Below are positions 51,770-59,708 of a stretch of 64,000 bases of DNA, piece after piece (the first letter of the stretch is position 1; each line of letters opens with the position of its first letter). Under the pieces are notes generated by a model. That model made no database searches and was not told where the DNA came from. It worked only from the letters and a program-made list of their open reading frames with translations. The stretch spans positions 62,001-126,000 of the forward strand of contig JBBQZU010000002.1 of assembly GCA_038207425.1 (NCBI GenBank). The letters are read 5' to 3'. A program made the translations under genes and the position numbers. The stretch is from JBBQZU01 sp038207425 (GTDB lineage Bacteria; Bacteroidota; Bacteroidia; Flavobacteriales_D; Cryomorphaceae).

Positions 51770-52398
51770 TGGTTTTATCACATTCAGAAATAGAATCGCT
51801 TGACAAGCAATATAGAATTAACCTGATTAATGGCATTGCGGGTTTCAAAAGCGCCAATTTAATTGGCACTGTAAACATTGAAGGCATTACTAACCTGGCC
51901 ATATTTTCATCGGTAATTCATCTTGGTTCCAATCCAGCTTTGATTGGGTTCATCACTCGGCCAGCAGAGAATGACAGGCATACCTATCGAAATATTATCT
52001 CCACAGGTGTTTACACAATAAACTCCATTACAGAGCAATTAATCGAAAGAGCGCATCAAACATCTGCCAGATTTCCAGAGGGCATCAGCGAGTTCGATAC
52101 TTGTGAAATCAAGACAGAACATATTGAAGGGTTTTCAGCCCCGTTTGTGCATGAAAGCCCTGTTAAATTTGCCTGTTCGCTCGTTGACGATATCGAGATT
52201 AAATCTAATGCTACACGGATGATTATTGGTAAGGTTGAAGCTTTAATTGTTGCCGATGAAATTGTAGGTAGCGATGGCTATTTGCATCTGGCCAAAGCCG
52301 GCATAGTGGCAATCTCTTCTCTTGACGGATACCATATCACTGATTTAGGCCAGCGATATGCTTACGCTAAACCTGAGCACAGGGCAAGAAAACTCTGA
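51769..52398 (+). CDS. Flavin reductase-like (FMN-binding split-barrel) protein
   Basis: This 209-aa protein has the flavin-reductase-like domain. 'VNIEGITNLAIFSSVIHLG' and 'PALIGFITRPAENDRHTYRNI', the latter cited for its ligand loop, match the family that binds FMN/FAD and uses NAD(P)H. It begins with TAATG overlap to the SDR gene and ends 2 nt before the photolyase gene. A role in delivering reduced flavin, needed by photolyase in its active FADH- state, is plausible but inferred. Confidence 0.85.
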   Translation: MVLSHSEIESLDKQYRINLINGIAGFKSANLIGTVNIEGITNLAIFSSVIHLGSNPALIGFITRPAENDRHTYRNIISTGVYTINSITEQLIERAHQTSARFPEGISEFDTCEIKTEHIEGFSAPFVHESPVKFACSLVDDIEIKSNATRMIIGKVEALIVADEIVGSDGYLHLAKAGIVAISSLDGYHITDLGQRYAYAKPEHRARKL

Positions 52399-52400
52399 GT

Positions 52401-53714
52401 ATGCCTGATACGAAACCCGTCGTGATTTTCTGGCATCGCCGCGACCTCAGAATTGAGGATAATACCGGGCTCCATGAGGCACTCAAATCGGGTTACCCTG
52501 TAGTACCTGTGTTTGTATTCGACAAACATATACTCGATAAGCTTGAAGATAGAGCTGATGCTCGGGTACAATTTATACATCAGGAGTTACGCGCTTTGAA
52601 GAGTCAACTTCAATATTTCGGGAGCGATTTCGATATCCGTTACGGTTTCCCTGAAGATGTTTGGAAGGACTTATTGACCGATTTCAATATAAAGGCGGTT
52701 TATACCAACCGCGATTACGAGCCTTACGCTCGTAGCCGAGATGCCAGTGTGGAGAAACTTTTGAAGGCAAGCGGAATTGATTTTTATGCCTTTAAAGACC
52801 AGGTGATATTTGATACTGACGAGGTTGTAAAGGACGATGGAAGTCCATATGTGGTTTACACACCTTTCAGCCGCAAATGGCTTTCAATATTAAGCCACCG
52901 TGATCTGGAGCCCAAATCATGCGCTCCCTATTACGATCAGTACTTTCGGTTTAATCATCCCGACTTGCCCAGCCTTGGAAGTATGGGTTTTGAAACATTT
53001 GAATTTCAGTACCCTGACCGAAAGCTTCATATTGAGATGCTCGAAAAGTATAGTAGCTTGCGGGATATTCCGTCAAAAGCCGGAACATCAGGCCTGAGTA
53101 TTCACCTTCGTTTTGGCACTGTGAGCATTAGAACTTTGACACGCTTAGCCAGAAAGTATAGTGCAAGCTGGCTGAATGAATTGATTTGGAGAAATTTCTA
53201 TCAGGTTATCATTTGGCATTTTCCTGAAAGGATAACAAATTCGTTTAAACCCGATTACGATCTAATTCATTGGCGCAACAATACTGCTGAATTTGATGCG
53301 TGGTGTGAAGGGCGCACTGGTTATCCTATTGTAGATGCAGGCATGCGTGAGCTGAATAGCACAGGATTGATGCACAATCGGGTGCGCATGATTGCAGCGA
53401 GTTTTCTTACCAAACATCTATTGATAGATTGGCGTTGGGGCGAGGCCTACTTTGCTCAAAAACTCCTTGACTTTGAACTTGCGTCAAACAATGGAGGCTG
53501 GCAATGGGCATCGGGCAGCGGATGCGATGCCGCGCCGTACTTTAGGGTATTCAATCCTGAATTGCAAACTGCAAAGTTTGATGCTGATCATTACTACATC
53601 AAGAAATGGGTAAAAGAATTTGGAACAGCCAATTATCCTCAACCTATTGTAGATCACAAGATGGCCCGAGAGCGTGCAATCGCAACTTACAAGCAAGCCT
53701 TAAGCCCGGCTTGA
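52401..53714 (+). CDS. phrB: Deoxyribodipyrimidine (CPD class I) photolyase
   Basis: This 437-aa enzyme repairs cyclobutane pyrimidine dimers using blue light. The N-terminal antenna domain starts with 'VVIFWHRRDLRIEDN'. The FAD-binding domain has the signature 'TGYPIVDAGMRELNSTG' and 'DFELASNNGGWQWASGSG', including the Asn next to the flavin N5 and the electron-transfer tryptophans. It is the last gene of the sigma-crt-pterin operon; no clear hairpin terminator follows. A second, DASH-type family member lies 3 kb downstream. Confidence 0.96.
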   Translation: MPDTKPVVIFWHRRDLRIEDNTGLHEALKSGYPVVPVFVFDKHILDKLEDRADARVQFIHQELRALKSQLQYFGSDFDIRYGFPEDVWKDLLTDFNIKAVYTNRDYEPYARSRDASVEKLLKASGIDFYAFKDQVIFDTDEVVKDDGSPYVVYTPFSRKWLSILSHRDLEPKSCAPYYDQYFRFNHPDLPSLGSMGFETFEFQYPDRKLHIEMLEKYSSLRDIPSKAGTSGLSIHLRFGTVSIRTLTRLARKYSASWLNELIWRNFYQVIIWHFPERITNSFKPDYDLIHWRNNTAEFDAWCEGRTGYPIVDAGMRELNSTGLMHNRVRMIAASFLTKHLLIDWRWGEAYFAQKLLDFELASNNGGWQWASGSGCDAAPYFRVFNPELQTAKFDADHYYIKKWVKEFGTANYPQPIVDHKMARERAIATYKQALSPA

Positions 53715-54046
53715 TTTTGCTATTCGTTTATTTTATAAGTTCAACAAATGAGCCAATTGTTGATGCCAAGACTCCAAGATTTGTATGAATTATTTGATGG
53801 AAACTCTGATCCCTGATTTAAATATATTAATTGATACACAGATATATAAGTTCTAAATTGTGATTTTTACTACCTACTTTTACTATCAAATCGGATGAAA
53901 TGAAAATCCAGAGATATCCGTTTCTTGTTCAACCATAGCAATAATTTAATTCAACAATGATCAAACAAGTCTGTTAAAGTTGCGAAGTGAAGTATTAATT
54001 TCGTCCCAATTACAGAATGACGAACAAACCCCAAAATCAAATCAGA
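53715..54046. other. 332-nt non-coding region before the fasciclin gene
   Basis: No gene is supported here. The stretch is AT-rich and contains TTGTTCAACCA (53925-53935, one base from the TTGTTnAACAA palindrome) and TTCAACAA half-sites at 53740-53747 and 53950-53957. A TAATTTCG at 53996-54003 is a poor -7 box. It probably holds the promoter of the fasciclin-domain gene, perhaps under the same regulator as the crt operon. Confidence 0.35.
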
Positions 54047-56419
54047 ATGAGAAAACTTGTACTAATGACCGTAGCAATCTGCGGAATGATTTTTACCGGC
54101 CAGGCACAGTCGGTTTATCAAATTATTGCCGACAGTCCCAACCACAATACGCTTCAAGCTGCCATTGATGCCGCCGGGCTTCAAGCAGCATTGAGTGATC
54201 CTTTCGCAACCCTTACTGTATTTGCACCTGATGACAATGCTTTTGCCGCACTAGGTCAGGATGTGATTAATGAACTCCTTGCCGATCCGACTGGCGACCT
54301 CACTCAAATACTTCTTTACCATGTTGTAGGCCAGGTTATTTATTCTCAGGCACTTACCAATGGTCAAGTTCTTACTTCGTTGCAAGGACAAACGCTTGAT
54401 GTATCTGTTGCTGGAAGCATTATTTCTATTAATCAGGCGCTGATTACTACAGCCAATCTCGAAGGCGAAAATGGCAATGTGCACGTAATAAACAGTGTAT
54501 TGTTGCCGCTCCTAATCTGTACTGAATTCGATGGAGGGCCATATAACAACTTTAATACGCTTTTCGGCGGAGCACCTGTATCAGTGGATGGAGAATGCCC
54601 GATAAATCAAATTACTGGTTTTGAAGCATGGGCATCAGAGCGTTACATTATAAACGGTTTCGTGCAAGGTGTCGAGTACACATTTTCAATTTGCGATGGC
54701 CCGGGAGCGGGCTCTTGGGCGCCTGAGCTTTCAGTATTTACCACCGATGGTGAAGTGGTGGCTTTTGTTGAAGGATGCAGCATTTCATGGGTATCGCCAG
54801 TCAGCGGAACATATTTTATAGGTATTCAGGAAGTGGGTTTCTGCGCTGATGAATCTCCAAATTTGGGTACTAACAACGGGTACCCGACCCTGACCTGCAC
54901 AGGTGTAATTCTGAATAATTCTGTTTGGGATATAATCGTAAACAGCCCCGACCACGAAACTTTGGAAACTGCAGTTGGCTTAGCGGGTCTTGACGGGGTA
55001 TTAAATAACCCTGGAACTTTCACGGTATTTGCACCAACCGACGCTGCATTTGATGCAATTCCTTCTCAAATTTTGAATGCTCTCCTTGCAGATCCAGCCG
55101 GAGCGCTTACCAATGTTCTGCTTTATCACGTAGTGGGTTCAGTAGCGCTTTCAACAGATCTTTCGGATGGTCAGGAAATTGTTACGCTGCAAGGGCAATC
55201 TGTTACGATTACCATTACAGGCGGCAACGTTTTCGTCAACGATGCCCAAGTAACTGTGGCCAACCTAGAAGCCGATAATGGTGTGGTGCATGTAATAAAT
55301 GCAGTGCTTATTCCTGCAGAATTGCCTTGTACAGATTTCGCTGGTGGTCCGTATACCGACTTTAATACACTTTTTGGCGGTGCTCCAGTGCCAAATGCGC
55401 AGGGCGAATGTCCAATCAACCAAATAACAGGATTCGAAACATGGGCCAGCGAATTGTATATCGTGAATAGTTTCCAGGAAGGTATTGTTTATACCTTCTC
55501 TATCTGCGATGGTCCAGGAGCTGGATCATGGGATCCGGAATTATCTGTTCTTACTGCCGCAGGCGATTTGATTGCCCAGGTACAGGATTGTGAGATTACT
55601 TGGATTTGCCCTGCCACCGGCAACTATCTAATTGGAGTTCAGGAAGTAGGCTTCTGCGGTGACGAATCAACAAACCAACAAACTGACAATGGTTTTCCGA
55701 CTCTTACTTGCGGCGGACCTGCTACTATTTGGGATGTAGTGCGCACATCAGAAGTGCACAATACCCTTGAGTTCGTAGTGCTTCTTGCCGGCCTTGATGG
55801 AGCATTGGACGCTCCTGGCTCACTCACACTGTTTGCTCCAACTGATGCAGCTTTTGAAAACGTTCCACAGTCTACACTCGACGCGCTTTTGGCTGATCCT
55901 AGCGGATTGCTTACCGATGTGCTCACATATCACGTAATTCCATCAGCGGCACTTTCTAGCAGCCTTAGCAACGGTCAGGTATTGGCCACGCTCAATGGCG
56001 AAGGTCTTACAGTAACTATTGCCGGTGGTAATGTATCTGTAGGTAACGCCAATGGAAATGCGTTGGTAACAGTAGCCGATATTGAAGTTTCTAATGGTGT
56101 GGTTCACGTAATTGACGCGGTACTTGTACCAGTTACTTTGAGCACTACCCACATGGAAAATGTAAACAGCATCAAAATTTATCCGAATCCAACAAACTAT
56201 CAGTTCACTGTAGACTTAGATCTTAGTGCATCAGGAAAAGTTACTGTTGACCTAGTAAACCTCATCGGACAGACTGTGAAAAGTTTTGATCTTGATCAGC
56301 GCAGCACAGGATTGAACAGGGAGTACATTGATGTGAACAATGTTCCTGCAGGTTTCTACTTGATGACTATCACTGTTGGCAACAGCCAGGTAGTACAGAA
56401 AGTGCAGATTGCACGATAA
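54047..56419 (+). CDS. Secreted protein with three fasciclin domains, two repeated Cys modules and a T9SS sorting tail
   Basis: This 790-aa surface protein has a signal peptide ('MRKLVLMTVAICGMIFTGQA'). Three FAS1 domains (about 24-155, 292-425 and 560-698; each with 'VFAPDDNAF/VFAPTDAAF' and 'LLYHVVG'-type motifs) alternate with two near-identical ~128-residue modules (about 158-285 and 427-556), rich in Cys and containing 'FSICDGPGAGSW' and 'GYP/GFPTLTC'. The modules look like beta-sandwich PPC-type domains. The C-terminus (about 705-790, 'IKIYPNPTNYQFTV' to 'NVPAGFYLMTITV') is a type A T9SS sorting domain, so it is exported and probably anchored for adhesion. ATG 54047 fits the signal peptide; 54019-frame ATG at 54017 adds ten residues. 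Confidence 0.92.
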   Translation: MRKLVLMTVAICGMIFTGQAQSVYQIIADSPNHNTLQAAIDAAGLQAALSDPFATLTVFAPDDNAFAALGQDVINELLADPTGDLTQILLYHVVGQVIYSQALTNGQVLTSLQGQTLDVSVAGSIISINQALITTANLEGENGNVHVINSVLLPLLICTEFDGGPYNNFNTLFGGAPVSVDGECPINQITGFEAWASERYIINGFVQGVEYTFSICDGPGAGSWAPELSVFTTDGEVVAFVEGCSISWVSPVSGTYFIGIQEVGFCADESPNLGTNNGYPTLTCTGVILNNSVWDIIVNSPDHETLETAVGLAGLDGVLNNPGTFTVFAPTDAAFDAIPSQILNALLADPAGALTNVLLYHVVGSVALSTDLSDGQEIVTLQGQSVTITITGGNVFVNDAQVTVANLEADNGVVHVINAVLIPAELPCTDFAGGPYTDFNTLFGGAPVPNAQGECPINQITGFETWASELYIVNSFQEGIVYTFSICDGPGAGSWDPELSVLTAAGDLIAQVQDCEITWICPATGNYLIGVQEVGFCGDESTNQQTDNGFPTLTCGGPATIWDVVRTSEVHNTLEFVVLLAGLDGALDAPGSLTLFAPTDAAFENVPQSTLDALLADPSGLLTDVLTYHVIPSAALSSSLSNGQVLATLNGEGLTVTIAGGNVSVGNANGNALVTVADIEVSNGVVHVIDAVLVPVTLSTTHMENVNSIKIYPNPTNYQFTVDLDLSASGKVTVDLVNLIGQTVKSFDLDQRSTGLNREYIDVNNVPAGFYLMTITVGNSQVVQKVQIAR
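54518..55713 (+). repeat. Internal duplication of a ~390-nt Cys-module coding unit
   Basis: The segment at about 54518-54900 and the one at about 55327-55713 encode modules that align without large gaps and share long identical stretches at the protein level ('ECPINQITGFE', 'FSICDGPGAGSW', 'QEVGFC'). Each copy precedes a fasciclin domain. This indicates duplication of a module-plus-FAS1 unit within the gene. Confidence 0.8.
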
Positions 56420-56442
56420 GTTTTAGTTAGAATAACTTTTGT

Positions 56443-56477
56443 AACTCCGCCGCGAATATTCGTGGCGGAGTTTTTTT
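56443..56477 (+). terminator. Intrinsic terminator after the fasciclin gene
   Basis: A strong GC-rich hairpin pairs AACTCCGCC with GGCGGAGTT around an inner CGAATATTCG palindrome and is followed by seven T. It starts 23 nt after the stop codon and separates this gene from the DUF2256-cryptochrome operon. Confidence 0.9.
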
Positions 56478-56534
56478 CGCTCAAACTATTTTATCTACTG
56501 AATGTTCTTTCTTTCACGACGTTTCCGAATTCCT

Positions 56535-56681
56535 ATGCACAAGGTTAAAAAGCAGCATTTGCCTGAAAAGATATGTATGGCATGCGGCAGACCTTTTGCC
56601 TGGCGCAAGAAGTGGCAACAAGTATGGGATGAGGTAAAGTATTGCAGCGATCGCTGTCGAAATCAAAAAGACAAAAGGTGA
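56535..56681 (+). CDS. DUF2256 small zinc-ribbon-like protein
   Basis: This 48-aa protein has the DUF2256 pattern: 'LPEKICMACGRPFAWRKKW' then 'VWDEVKYCSDRCRNQ', with four cysteines (C-x2-C and C-x3-C) fit for one zinc. DUF2256 genes typically lie beside, or fused to, cryptochrome/photolyase genes. Here the TGA overlaps the GTG start of the DASH cryptochrome by 4 nt. Function unknown; a chaperone or redox role for the flavoprotein is only a suggestion from gene context. Confidence 0.88.
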   Translation: MHKVKKQHLPEKICMACGRPFAWRKKWQQVWDEVKYCSDRCRNQKDKR

Positions 56682-58108
56682 CCACTTGTATAGTTTGGTT
56701 CAGAAATGACCTGAGATTGCACGACAACGAGGTAATCAATAAAGCAGTGTCAGAATATGACTTTGTAGTACCGGTATACATTATTGACATAGAATATTTA
56801 AAACGCTCATCATTTGGCTTTCGCAAAATAGGTACGCGAAGAATGAAGTTTATTCTTCAATGCATTGAAGAACTGAACAAAAGCTTGAATGAACTCAAAA
56901 GCCGGCTGCTTGTTTTCATTGGAAAACCCGAAGAACTTCTTCCGGGCTTGGCCCGCAAATACCACGCAAGTGGGATATTGGCACACAAGGAAATAGCAAG
57001 TGAAGAAATTGCGTCTGAAAGGGCAGTAATGAATGCTTTGGATGGACTCGTCGAGCTTCGATTAATCTGGGGAAGTACGCTTTTCCATATTGATGATCTT
57101 CCTTTCGAAGAAGGCAAGCTGCCTGATGTTTTCACGGAATTTCGCAAAAAAGTTGAAGTGCAAAGTGCAATCAGACCTGAATTTAAAGGGCCTACAGCGA
57201 TTCCATTTCCCGAAAGGGACACCCAAAATGAATCGTTCTTCGGAGCCATACCGAAACCTGATGAATTGGGTTTCGAAGACCTTGAAATACTGCCCGAGTA
57301 TGGTTTTTCATTTATTGGTGGTGAGCATGAAGCTTGGAAAAGATTGAACTACTATTTCTTTCAAACACACAGTTTGTCCGCATACAAGGAGACCAGAAAT
57401 GGCTTGCTTGGCCAGGACTATTCATCCAAATTTTCACCGTGGTTGGCTCAGGGATGCATTTCTCCGAAAGCAATTTATTTTGAAGTAAAGCGCTTTGAGA
57501 AGGAGATTAAAATGAATGACTCCACCTATTGGCTGGTCTTTGAGCTTATTTGGAGGGATTATTTCAAATTTGTTCTATTGAAATACGGAAATGAGCTTTT
57601 CAAACCGGGAGGTATTCAGAACAGAAAGCCCGATATTGTTGAGAATACTCAATGGCTGCATGCATGGAAAGATGGCAACACCGGTATTCCATTTATAGAT
57701 GCCAATATGCGTGAACTCAAGCAAACCGGATTTATGAGCAATCGGGGCAGGCAGAATGTTGCCAGCTTTCTAGTGAATGACCTTAAGCAAGACTGGCGCG
57801 CCGGAGCAGCATGGTTTGAGCAGGAATTGATTGATTATGATGTGGCGAGCAACTGGGGCAACTGGGCTTATATCGCAGGCGTTGGTAACGACCCGCGCCA
57901 TGACAGATACTTCAATATTATAGTTCAGGCTGAGCGCTATGATGTTGAAGGCAATTATGTGAAACATTGGTTGCCACAGCTTGCTTGCCTTCCACAAAAG
58001 ACTGTACATATGCCGTGGATGCAGAATAAGGAAGCGCTGGAGAAAAATGATCTTGCCGATGCGCCTTATGCTTTTCCGGTGATGGTTCCCGAAAGGTGGA
58101 ATCTATAA
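56678..58108 (+). CDS. cryD: DASH-family cryptochrome / ssDNA photolyase
   Basis: This 476-aa FAD flavoprotein starts 'TTCIVWFRNDLRLHDNE'. The DASH-type FAD domain is shown by 'GEHEAWKRLNYYF', 'TYWLVFELIWRDYFKFV' and 'NWGNWAYIAGVGNDPRHD'. DASH cryptochromes repair CPD lesions in single-stranded DNA and bind MTHF as antenna, which links to folE in the neighbouring operon. GTG at 56678, overlapping the DUF2256 stop (GTGA), gives the family N-terminus; TTG 56642 would add 12 basic residues. Its end overlaps the convergent hypothetical gene by 6 nt. Confidence 0.95.
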   Translation: MTTCIVWFRNDLRLHDNEVINKAVSEYDFVVPVYIIDIEYLKRSSFGFRKIGTRRMKFILQCIEELNKSLNELKSRLLVFIGKPEELLPGLARKYHASGILAHKEIASEEIASERAVMNALDGLVELRLIWGSTLFHIDDLPFEEGKLPDVFTEFRKKVEVQSAIRPEFKGPTAIPFPERDTQNESFFGAIPKPDELGFEDLEILPEYGFSFIGGEHEAWKRLNYYFFQTHSLSAYKETRNGLLGQDYSSKFSPWLAQGCISPKAIYFEVKRFEKEIKMNDSTYWLVFELIWRDYFKFVLLKYGNELFKPGGIQNRKPDIVENTQWLHAWKDGNTGIPFIDANMRELKQTGFMSNRGRQNVASFLVNDLKQDWRAGAAWFEQELIDYDVASNWGNWAYIAGVGNDPRHDRYFNIIVQAERYDVEGNYVKHWLPQLACLPQKTVHMPWMQNKEALEKNDLADAPYAFPVMVPERWNL

Positions 58109-58663
58109 CTTCCCAGTTAGCCGAAAATAATCAGTAAGAGTGCGCTGAGAAGCCCGCATAGCAGCCGGTGATATGGGGAATTCAACTCCAGCGTCTGATA
58201 TAATGCTGAATGTAGTTTCTGACTTCAGTGCGTAGTATAAATCGCGGGCAAATTCATACTGCGACTCGTTCAATGGCTCAGGAAATTCAATAGTTCGAAT
58301 TTCTCCATCGGGCGATTCTGCTTTGACAGCATTCCACTTTCTGGTATCAAGAAATGTGGTATCAATTCGGATGTACGCTTCGTTAAGTCTCCAATTGTCA
58401 TAAATAGCAAAAGGGATAAAGGTATGCGGAGCATTCTGGTAAAGTGATTTTAATCTGTACACATCAAACATTCCTTCACCTTCAGGCACCTGCGCGTAAT
58501 AAAAGGAACGAACGTTGGAAAAATAAAGTTGTGCTGATTCTGTAGTACCGTAGCTCAACGTGTTAATTTTGATGATACGATCTTCAGGCTGAGTAAATAT
58601 GATCAATATTACCATAGCGAAAAGCCATAGCGCGAACCACTGTACTAGGGAGAGTTTCTGCAT
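58103..58663 (-). CDS. Hypothetical membrane-anchored protein
   Basis: This 186-aa protein has one N-terminal transmembrane helix ('WFALWLFAMVILIIF', about 9-24) and a ~160-residue extracytoplasmic domain of mixed alpha/beta character, for example 'YGTTESAQLYFSNVRSFYY'. No family is recognised. It is the only minus-strand gene within the light-response island and is divergent from the peroxiredoxin-crtZ operon, sharing the 60-nt promoter region 58664-58723. Confidence 0.65.
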   Translation of the reverse strand: MQKLSLVQWFALWLFAMVILIIFTQPEDRIIKINTLSYGTTESAQLYFSNVRSFYYAQVPEGEGMFDVYRLKSLYQNAPHTFIPFAIYDNWRLNEAYIRIDTTFLDTRKWNAVKAESPDGEIRTIEFPEPLNESQYEFARDLYYALKSETTFSIISDAGVEFPISPAAMRASQRTLTDYFRLTGKL

Positions 58664-58723
58664 CAGTTAAAAAACAAAAGTCCATGTGTGCTTGTTTAAA
58701 AGGGTGTGTTAGTAAAAGGTAGA

Positions 58724-59218
58724 ATGGAAATAAAGACAAACAAAGGGGAGAGCTTCGATATACTGACATCAGAAGGCAGATTATTTCTTGTTTTTCTGCG
58801 CCACTTTGGCTGTACTTTCTGTCGTGAAACCATGGCTGAGCTTTCAAAGAAAAGAAAAGAGATAGAGTCCAATGGTTTTAAAATTGTACTCGTTCATATG
58901 GTCGAGTCACATATTGCCGAAGAGATTTTAGAAATCTACGACCTAGGCAACATCAGCCATATTTCTGACAAGCATCAACACTTATACAAGAAGTACGGCT
59001 TGGGCAAAACAACCCCATCAGCGCTTTTTGGGATACCCAATTGGTGGAGAGCCTTTGCAGCAGGGCTGTTTAAAGGACACCTCGTAGGCAAGCCCGCAGG
59101 CGACCCTTTTCAAATGCCCGGAGTTTTTGTTATTGATCGTAACAGGTTATTGAATAAATTTACCTACAAATACGTTTCGGATTTACCCGACTTCGTAAAA
59201 CTTGCTCAGGTAGCTTAA
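58724..59218 (+). CDS. Peroxiredoxin-like AhpC/TSA-family protein
   Basis: This 164-aa thioredoxin-fold protein has the redox motif C-x2-C in 'FGCTFCRETMAEL' and the C-terminal 'MPGVFVIDRN', the pattern of the AhpC/TSA-2 (SelL-like) group. Its electron partner is unknown. It is the first gene of an operon with crtZ (TAATG overlap), so it probably removes peroxides in the same light/oxidative-stress response. ATG 58724 is chosen over GTG 58706. A degenerate copy of the proposed operator (TTGTTTAAAAG, 58692-58702) lies 22 nt before the start. Confidence 0.8.
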   Translation: MEIKTNKGESFDILTSEGRLFLVFLRHFGCTFCRETMAELSKKRKEIESNGFKIVLVHMVESHIAEEILEIYDLGNISHISDKHQHLYKKYGLGKTTPSALFGIPNWWRAFAAGLFKGHLVGKPAGDPFQMPGVFVIDRNRLLNKFTYKYVSDLPDFVKLAQVA

Positions 59219-59703
59219 TGTTTGCATATCAGATTCTTATCGTTTTGGCCATCTTCTTCTTCATGGAGTTTATGGCATGGCTCGCCCATAAATATGTGAT
59301 GCATGGCGCTGGTTGGTATTTTCACAGAGACCACCACCAGCATGAACCGGGGTTTTTTGAGAAAAATGATGTCTTCTTTCTCATTTTCGCAATACCATCC
59401 TGGCTGTTTATTATGTACGGAATGATGCACGGCAACGACTGGAAGCTTTTTGTAGGGATAGGGATTGCCCTTTACGGCATATGTTACTTTCTGGTGCACG
59501 ATGTGTTCATTCACCGAAGGTTTGATTGGTTTAAGCATGCTGACAACATCTACTTCAGAGCAATCAGAAAGGCGCACAAAGTACACCACAAACACCTCGG
59601 TAAAGAGAAAGGAGAGTCCTTTGGTATGCTCATTGTTCCTTTGAAATATTTTCGTGAAGCGCGGCAGGCCAATGAAGGCAGGCACAGTGCTGTCGCAAAA
59701 TAA
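59218..59703 (+). CDS. crtZ: Beta-carotene 3-hydroxylase
   Basis: This 161-aa di-iron membrane hydroxylase of the fatty-acid hydroxylase superfamily has four His boxes: 'HKYVMH', 'HRDHHQHEPG', 'HDVFIHRR' and 'HKVHHKH'. Three hydrophobic segments are visible. It adds 3-hydroxyl groups to beta-ionone rings, giving zeaxanthin from beta-carotene. It is coupled by a 1-nt overlap to the peroxiredoxin-like gene, and the cyclase gene follows after 5 nt. Confidence 0.95.
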   Translation: MFAYQILIVLAIFFFMEFMAWLAHKYVMHGAGWYFHRDHHQHEPGFFEKNDVFFLIFAIPSWLFIMYGMMHGNDWKLFVGIGIALYGICYFLVHDVFIHRRFDWFKHADNIYFRAIRKAHKVHHKHLGKEKGESFGMLIVPLKYFREARQANEGRHSAVAK

Positions 59704-59708
59704 TCACA

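Noticed and set aside
46922..53714. Horizontal acquisition of the crt-phr operon
   Set aside because: I see no flanking repeats, integrase, tRNA junction or obvious composition change; the gene set is common in Bacteroidota. A codon-usage comparison could revisit this.
59215..59685. A 156-codon open frame antisense to crtZ
   Set aside because: It mirrors a well-conserved His-box enzyme on the other strand and shows no family features or start context.
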